The notes under the pieces are model-generated. The model was not told the DNA's origin. It ran no database searches and worked only from the letters and a program-made list of their open reading frames with translations. The position numbers and the translations under genes were made by a program. A stretch of DNA of 64,000 bases from Agrobacterium vaccinii (GTDB lineage: Bacteria > Pseudomonadota > Alphaproteobacteria > Rhizobiales > Rhizobiaceae): NCBI RefSeq assembly GCF_021310995.1, contig NZ_CP054151.1, positions 1,116,001 through 1,180,000 of the forward strand. The letters run 5' to 3'. Positions 60,673 to 64,000 of the stretch are shown here, piece by piece; the stretch's first letter is position 1; every line of letters starts with the position of its first letter.

Positions 60673-63291
60673 ATGAATATCGAGAAATATTCTGAACGCG
60701 TTCGTGGTTTTCTTCAGTCGGCGCAAACCTATGCGCTGGGCGAAAACCACCAGCAGTTTTCCGCAGAACACGTCTTGAAGGTTTTGCTGGATGATGACCA
60801 GGGCATGGCGGCGGCGCTGATCGAGCGCGCTGGCGGTAACGCCAAGGAAGCCAAGCTTGCCAACGATGCCGTGCTTGCGAAAATTCCGAAAGTTTCAGGC
60901 GGAAACGGTGGCCTGTCGCTGACCGGTCCGCTGGTCAAGGCCTTTTCGACAGCCGAAGATTTGTCCAAGAAGGCCGGTGACAGCTTCGTCACCGTGGAGC
61001 GGCTGTTGCAGGCGCTCGCCATTGAGACATCGGCATCCACGTCCTCCACCCTGAAAAAGGCTGGCGTCACGGCGCAAGCGCTCAATCAGGTCATCAACGA
61101 CATCCGCAAGGGTCGCACCGCAGATAGCGCCAACGCCGAGCAAGGCTTTGACGCGCTGAAGAAATATGCCCGCGACCTGACATCGGAAGCGCGCGATGGC
61201 AAGCTGGATCCCGTGATCGGTCGTGACGATGAGATTCGTCGCACGATCCAGGTTCTGTCGCGCCGTACCAAGAACAATCCTGTCCTGATCGGTGAACCGG
61301 GCGTGGGTAAAACCGCGATTGCCGAAGGTCTGGCGTTGCGCATCATCAACGGTGACGTGCCGGAAAGCCTCAAAGACAAGAAGCTGATGGCGCTCGACAT
61401 GGGTGCTTTGATTGCCGGTGCAAAATATCGCGGTGAATTCGAGGAGCGGCTGAAGGCCGTTCTGAGCGAAGTGCAGGCGGAAGCCGGTGGCATCGTGCTG
61501 TTTATCGATGAGATGCACACACTGGTGGGTGCCGGGAAGGCCGATGGCGCGATGGATGCGTCCAATCTGCTGAAGCCTGCTCTGGCTCGTGGCGAGCTTC
61601 ACTGCGTCGGTGCAACCACACTCGATGAATACCGCAAGCATGTCGAAAAAGACCCCGCTCTCGCGCGTCGTTTCCAGCCGGTGCTGGTCAGCGAACCGAC
61701 CGTTGAGGACACGATTTCGATCCTGCGCGGGTTGAAGGAGAAATACGAGCAGCATCACAAGGTTCGTATTTCGGATTCGGCTCTGGTTGCGGCTGCCACG
61801 CTTTCCAACCGCTACATCACCGACCGCTTCCTGCCTGATAAAGCCATCGACCTGATGGACGAAGCCGCATCGCGCCTTCGTATGCAGGTGGACAGCAAGC
61901 CGGAAGAGCTGGACGAACTTGATCGCCGCATCATTCAGCTCAAGATCGAGCGGGAAGCTTTGAAGCAGGAGACCGATGTGTCTTCCGCAGACAGGCTGAA
62001 GAAACTCGAGGATGAGCTGGCCGATACGGAAGAAAAGGCAGATGCGCTGACGGCCCGCTGGCAGGCGGAAAAGCAGAAGCTCGGCCATGCCGCTGACCTG
62101 AAGAAGCAACTGGATGAAGCTCGTAATGAGCTTGCGACAGCTCAGCGTAATGGACAGTTCCAGCGCGCTGGTGAACTGACTTATGGCATTATTCCGGGTC
62201 TTGAAAAGGAACTGGCCGACGCAGAAGCACGTGACAGCAGCGGCACAGCCTCCATGGTCCAGGAAGTGGTGACGGCTGACAACATCGCCCACGTCGTTTC
62301 GCGTTGGACAGGTATTCCAGTCGACAAGATGCTGGAAGGCCAGCGCGAAAAGCTGCTGCGCATGGAAGACGATCTTGCCAAGTCCGTCGTCGGGCAGGGC
62401 GAAGCAGTGCAGGCCGTGTCGAGGGCGGTTCGCCGTTCACGCGCCGGTTTGCAGGACCCCAATCGCCCGATCGGCTCCTTCATCTTCCTCGGCCCGACCG
62501 GCGTTGGCAAGACGGAGCTGACCAAGGCACTCGCGCGGTTCCTCTTCGATGACGAAACCGCAATGGTTCGCCTCGACATGTCGGAATATATGGAGAAACA
62601 CTCCGTTGCCCGGCTGATCGGCGCGCCTCCAGGCTATGTCGGATATGAGGAAGGCGGCGCTTTGACGGAAGCTATTCGTCGGCGTCCTTACCAAGTCGTG
62701 CTGTTCGACGAGATCGAGAAAGCGCATCCGGATGTGTTCAACGTCCTGTTGCAGGTGTTGGATGATGGCCGTCTGACAGACGGGCAGGGTCGCACCGTCG
62801 ATTTCAAAAACACCATCATCATCATGACCTCGAACCTTGGTTCGGAATTCCTGACGCAGATGGGCGACAACGACGATGTTGATTCCGTTCGTGATATGGT
62901 GATGGAGCGGGTACGCGGCCACTTCCGGCCGGAGTTCCTCAACCGTATCGACGACATCATCCTGTTCCATCGTCTGCATCGCAACGAAATGGGTGCAATC
63001 GTCGATATCCAGCTTCAGCGTCTCGTGTCGCTGCTCAGCGATCGAAAGATAGAACTGGATTTGGACGAAGACGCGCGCATCTGGCTGGCCGATAAGGGTT
63101 ACGATCCGGCCTACGGCGCCCGCCCGTTGAAGCGCATCATCCAGAAATCGGTACAGGATCGCCTTGCCGAAATGATCCTCGGCGGAGAAATCCCCGATGG
63201 CGCGCGCGTGAAAGTCACTTCCGGCACAGACCGTCTGCTGTTCAAGGTCAGGCCTCAGCAGTCTGGCATCGAAACAGCCGACGCGGCATGA
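60673..63291 (+). CDS. clpB: ATP-dependent chaperone ClpB (Hsp100 disaggregase)
   Basis: A 872-residue full-length ClpB that works with DnaK to dissolve protein aggregates. The N-domain covers about 1-145; the first AAA module has Walker [10 protein letters not shown] at 207 and [14 protein letters not shown]; the coiled-coil middle domain runs from about 400 to 520 ([22 protein letters not shown]); the second module has [14 protein letters not shown] near 607 and [14 protein letters not shown]. Sensor Arg and C-terminal [10 protein letters not shown] are intact. AAGAGGAG precedes the ATG. It is monocistronic with a strong terminator after it. Confidence 0.98.
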   Translation: MNIEKYSERVRGFLQSAQTYALGENHQQFSAEHVLKVLLDDDQGMAAALIERAGGNAKEAKLANDAVLAKIPKVSGGNGGLSLTGPLVKAFSTAEDLSKKAGDSFVTVERLLQALAIETSASTSSTLKKAGVTAQALNQVINDIRKGRTADSANAEQGFDALKKYARDLTSEARDGKLDPVIGRDDEIRRTIQVLSRRTKNNPVLIGEPGVGKTAIAEGLALRIINGDVPESLKDKKLMALDMGALIAGAKYRGEFEERLKAVLSEVQAEAGGIVLFIDEMHTLVGAGKADGAMDASNLLKPALARGELHCVGATTLDEYRKHVEKDPALARRFQPVLVSEPTVEDTISILRGLKEKYEQHHKVRISDSALVAAATLSNRYITDRFLPDKAIDLMDEAASRLRMQVDSKPEELDELDRRIIQLKIEREALKQETDVSSADRLKKLEDELADTEEKADALTARWQAEKQKLGHAADLKKQLDEARNELATAQRNGQFQRAGELTYGIIPGLEKELADAEARDSSGTASMVQEVVTADNIAHVVSRWTGIPVDKMLEGQREKLLRMEDDLAKSVVGQGEAVQAVSRAVRRSRAGLQDPNRPIGSFIFLGPTGVGKTELTKALARFLFDDETAMVRLDMSEYMEKHSVARLIGAPPGYVGYEEGGALTEAIRRRPYQVVLFDEIEKAHPDVFNVLLQVLDDGRLTDGQGRTVDFKNTIIIMTSNLGSEFLTQMGDNDDVDSVRDMVMERVRGHFRPEFLNRIDDIILFHRLHRNEMGAIVDIQLQRLVSLLSDRKIELDLDEDARIWLADKGYDPAYGARPLKRIIQKSVQDRLAEMILGGEIPDGARVKVTSGTDRLLFKVRPQQSGIETADAA

Positions 63292-63298
63292 TGAAATG

Positions 63299-63328
63299 AA
63301 AAAGGGCTCCTGCGATGGAGCCCTTTTT
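63299..63328. terminator. Bidirectional terminator between clpB and the M23 peptidase gene
   Basis: AAAAAGGGCTCC (63299-63310), loop TGCGAT, GGAGCCCTTTTT (63317-63328). The symmetrical A and T runs let it end both convergent transcripts. Confidence 0.85.
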
Positions 63329-63346
63329 GTTTGTGGCAGAATTCTA

Positions 63347-64000
63347 TTAACGGCTGGCGACCTGCTCGGTTTTGCCATCAATATTCAGCAACGTGTCGAT
63401 ACGGCGTCTTTCATCTGAAAACCGTGCCAGCGCTTCGCCGGACAGCGACTTTCCGCCCGGCAGGCGGACCTTCATAGCATCTACCTTTGTGCCATTGACG
63501 ATCAGCTCATAGTGCAGGTGGGCGCCGGTCGAAAGGCCGGTCGAGCCGACATAACCGATCACTTGACCTTGCGTTACACGCGCACCTTCGACCACGCCTT
63601 TGGCAAGGGCGTTCTGGTGATTGTAGGAGGACACATACCCGTTCGCATGGCGGATCAGCGTCTGGTTGCCGTAACCAGATGCCCATCCGGCCTTTTCCAC
63701 GACGCCGTTACCAGTAGCGATGATCGGCGTTCCGCGCGGTGCTGCCCAGTCGGTGCCGGTATGCATGCGGCTGAAGCGCAGTACCGGGTGACGGCGCATA
63801 CCGAAGCCCGATGTCATGCGGCCGTTGGGCACAGGGTTGCGGATCAGGAACTGCCGGATGCTCTTGCCCTGGCCATCGAAGTAATCGACGCTGCCATCAT
63901 CCGGGTTCTGGAAACGATAGAAGCGGGTTTCGCTGTCGCCGAACTTGGCATTCACATAGAGAAGTTCGGACTGATCCGTCGCCTTGCCATCCGGCCCCTC
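63347..64000 (-). CDS. M23 (LytM) family metallopeptidase, C-terminal part
   Basis: The frame is open from the window edge to the stop at 63347, giving the last 217 residues of a larger protein. The zinc motifs of M23 endopeptidases are present: His and Asp in MHTGTDWAAPRGTPI and HLHYEL, with GMRRHPVLRFSR before and IGYVGSTGLSTGAH between. These enzymes cut peptide cross-links in peptidoglycan in the periplasm. The N-terminal part (signal, possible coiled coil or LysM) is outside the window. Convergent with clpB. Confidence 0.92.
   Translation of the reverse strand, partial: EGPDGKATDQSELLYVNAKFGDSETRFYRFQNPDDGSVDYFDGQGKSIRQFLIRNPVPNGRMTSGFGMRRHPVLRFSRMHTGTDWAAPRGTPIIATGNGVVEKAGWASGYGNQTLIRHANGYVSSYNHQNALAKGVVEGARVTQGQVIGYVGSTGLSTGAHLHYELIVNGTKVDAMKVRLPGGKSLSGEALARFSDERRRIDTLLNIDGKTEQVASR

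Noticed and set aside
60895..62292. 465-codon frame on the minus strand
   Set aside because: Antisense of clpB, which is full length and conserved.
1..64000. CRISPR array, integrase, transposase, phage or conjugation genes
   Set aside because: No regularly spaced repeats and no such protein motifs were seen in either strand; the two gene remnants show no visible insertion-sequence ends.

Overview
The window looks like chromosomal DNA of an alphaproteobacterium of the Rhizobiaceae (Agrobacterium/Rhizobium type). This is inferred from the density of carbohydrate ABC importers, mandelate-racemase-type sugar acid dehydratases, GntR/RpiR regulators, GTG/TTG starts, ATGA-coupled genes and a candidate RirA-type iron box. 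No tRNA, rRNA, intact insertion sequence, phage or CRISPR array was seen.

Layout. 1-4313: a carbohydrate ABC importer split over two divergent units (permease, binding protein, alpha/beta hydrolase and GntR on minus; ATPase on plus) around a near-perfect palindromic operator. 4428-5549: a membrane diguanylate cyclase. 5868-9778: an aliphatic sulfonate/taurine-type importer with a flavin monooxygenase. 10014-11087: dinB. 11245-21070: a sugar acid region with two enolase-superfamily enzymes, an SDR dehydrogenase, a TIM-barrel isomerase, a GntR regulator and a complete importer; the same palindrome lies before the regulator and before the importer. 21244-34628: a RbsD/FucU mutarotase, a second complete importer with ribokinase, then an isomerase, an Rbs/Als-type importer, an RpiR regulator and a second ribokinase.

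35242-44010: a two-component system followed by eight tightly packed genes: HAD phosphatase, class III aminotransferase, ureohydrolase-like protein, EmrE-like protein, fatty-acid-desaturase-like protein, alpha/beta hydrolase with a Cys nucleophile, GNAT/FemAB-like acyltransferase and a second EmrE-like protein. I know no named pathway with this composition. It reads as synthesis and export of a modified amine, amino acid or aminolipid and is the best candidate here for an undescribed system. It ends at a deletion scar holding a fragment of a cyclopropane-fatty-acid synthase gene.

44159-52175: a MipA-type outer-membrane protein, then an arabinoside module (importer, GH51 arabinofuranosidase, ArsR-like regulator). 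52318-55086: a heavy-metal P-type ATPase lacking its N-terminal half, followed by PCuAC, SCO and an ICMT-like methyltransferase, apparently the remnant of a copper island. 55320-60416: an iron-siderophore type importer with two tandem binding proteins and a divergent methyltransferase. 60673-63291: clpB. 63347 to the end: an M23 peptidase (partial).

The recurring theme is scavenging of plant-derived sugars, sugar acids, arabinosides, sulfonates and iron. In six importer operons a strong hairpin without a U-tract lies next to the binding-protein gene, as expected for elements that set unequal subunit levels.
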